DNA from: Streptosporangiaceae bacterium
GTDB taxonomy: Bacteria; Actinomycetota; Actinomycetes; Streptosporangiales; Streptosporangiaceae
NCBI GenBank assembly: GCA_030052355.1
Contig: JASIGS010000364.1
Location: forward strand, 1-5,985
Direction: 5' to 3'
DNA: 5,985 nt
The notes below the pieces were generated by a model. The model saw nothing but the letters and a program-made list of their open reading frames with translations. It was not told where the DNA came from and ran no database searches. The translations under genes and the position numbers were made by a program. Positions 5,771 to 5,985 of the stretch are shown here, piece by piece (position 1 is the first letter of the stretch; each line of letters opens with the position of its first letter).

Positions 5771-5789
5771 GCCAGCCGTAATGGCTGGC
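5771..5789 (+). terminator. Hairpin after the nucleotidyltransferase gene
   Basis: GCCAGCC (5771-5777) pairs perfectly with GGCTGGC (5783-5789) around the loop GTAAT. A compact 7-bp GC stem with a 5-nt loop, 66 bp after the stop codon, suits a terminator, though no T run follows. Confidence 0.45.
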
Positions 5790-5794
5790 AGGGC

Positions 5795-5800
5795 TATTGT
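5795..5800 (+). promoter_or_regulatory. Possible -10 box for the right-edge gene
   Basis: TATTGT matches -10 at 4 of 6 positions and would start transcription near 5807, about 27 nt before the GTG, leaving room for GGAGG. No good -35 partner was found. Confidence 0.25.
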
Positions 5801-5833
5801 GGAACGCATCGGGGAGTCGTCGGAGGACGGCGG

Positions 5834-5985
5834 GTGACGCACATGCGCCGACTGAGCGTCAGGGAACGGTGGGCGGTGCCGGTAGGCGCCGTCGCGGTAG
5901 TCGGGCTCGTGGCCAGCGTGTCGGTGGTGGCCAGGGCCGACTCGGCGCCGTCGCTCCCGACGCGCAGCGCGGCGCAACTGATCGC
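5834..5985 (+). CDS. N-terminus of an exported LolA/RseB-like protein, cut by window edge
   Basis: Fifty complete codons are visible and the frame is open to the right edge. GGAGG (5822-5826) is 7 nt from the GTG, so 5834 is preferred; an in-frame ATG at 5843 is 16 nt away. The product starts with a basic region (MRRLSVRERW, 4-13), then a hydrophobic segment (about 14-33, AVPVGAVAVVGLVASVSVVA), followed by ADSAPSLPTRSAAQLI. That is a signal peptide or membrane anchor followed by an extracytoplasmic start. The pattern of Leu-Pro, a short gap and Ser/Thr-Ala-x-Gln-Leu-(I/L) after the signal resembles actinobacterial proteins annotated as LolA-family or sigma-factor regulatory (RseB-like), which bind lipids or sense the envelope. 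That is inference from a short segment; the domain itself lies outside the window. It may be controlled by the palindrome at 5743-5762. Confidence 0.65.
   Translation, partial: MTHMRRLSVRERWAVPVGAVAVVGLVASVSVVARADSAPSLPTRSAAQLI

Noticed and set aside
5801..5821. ECF sigma-factor promoter (GGAAC ... CGTC) before the right-edge gene
   Set aside because: The spacer is only 12 bp, shorter than the usual 16-17, and the predicted transcript would start after the GGAGG site.

Overview
The window is very GC-rich, with strong third-position G/C bias, GTG starts beside ATG starts, short intergenic gaps and actinobacterial-type proteins. This points to a high-GC Actinomycetota chromosome; I cannot name the genus. 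No rRNA, tRNA, CRISPR array, insertion sequence or phage gene was seen.

Layout. (1) Positions 1-931, minus strand: the N-terminal 310 residues of a membrane-anchored protein, cut by the left edge. It has an acidic head, a long Gln-Pro-Gly/Tyr repeat tract, one membrane segment and the beginning of an exported part that looks like an HtrA/DegP-type (S1C) serine protease. (2) Positions 932-1180: a divergent intergenic region with two copies of a GATATATCTTG palindrome, resembling a PadR-type operator, in front of (3) a small four-helix membrane protein of unknown function at 1181-1636. (4) Positions 1637-2169: a 533-bp gap that seems non-coding, with several inverted repeats (one a perfect 13-bp stem) and a 15-bp direct duplication just before the next gene. 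(5) Positions 2170-3144: ctaB, heme O synthase, the best-identified gene here. (6) Positions 3258-4874: a Tat-exported protein related to the large (beta) subunit of N,N-dimethylformamidase. (7) Positions 4941-5705: a stand-alone nucleotidyltransferase-fold protein, probably translated from a leaderless mRNA. (8) Positions 5834-5985: the N-terminus of an exported protein that resembles actinobacterial LolA/RseB-like proteins, cut by the right edge.

How the genes work together: the genes from 1181 on all point right, but gaps of about 65-530 bp, several with hairpins, suggest separate transcription units rather than one operon. The common thread is the cell envelope: four or five of the six products are membrane-embedded or exported. 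Only ctaB has a firm pathway role (heme B to heme O, supplying heme-copper terminal oxidases). I see no convincing new multi-gene system. The points most worth a second look are the tandem palindromic operator, the exported formamidase-like protein without a visible small subunit, and the duplicated ribosome-binding-site segment before ctaB.
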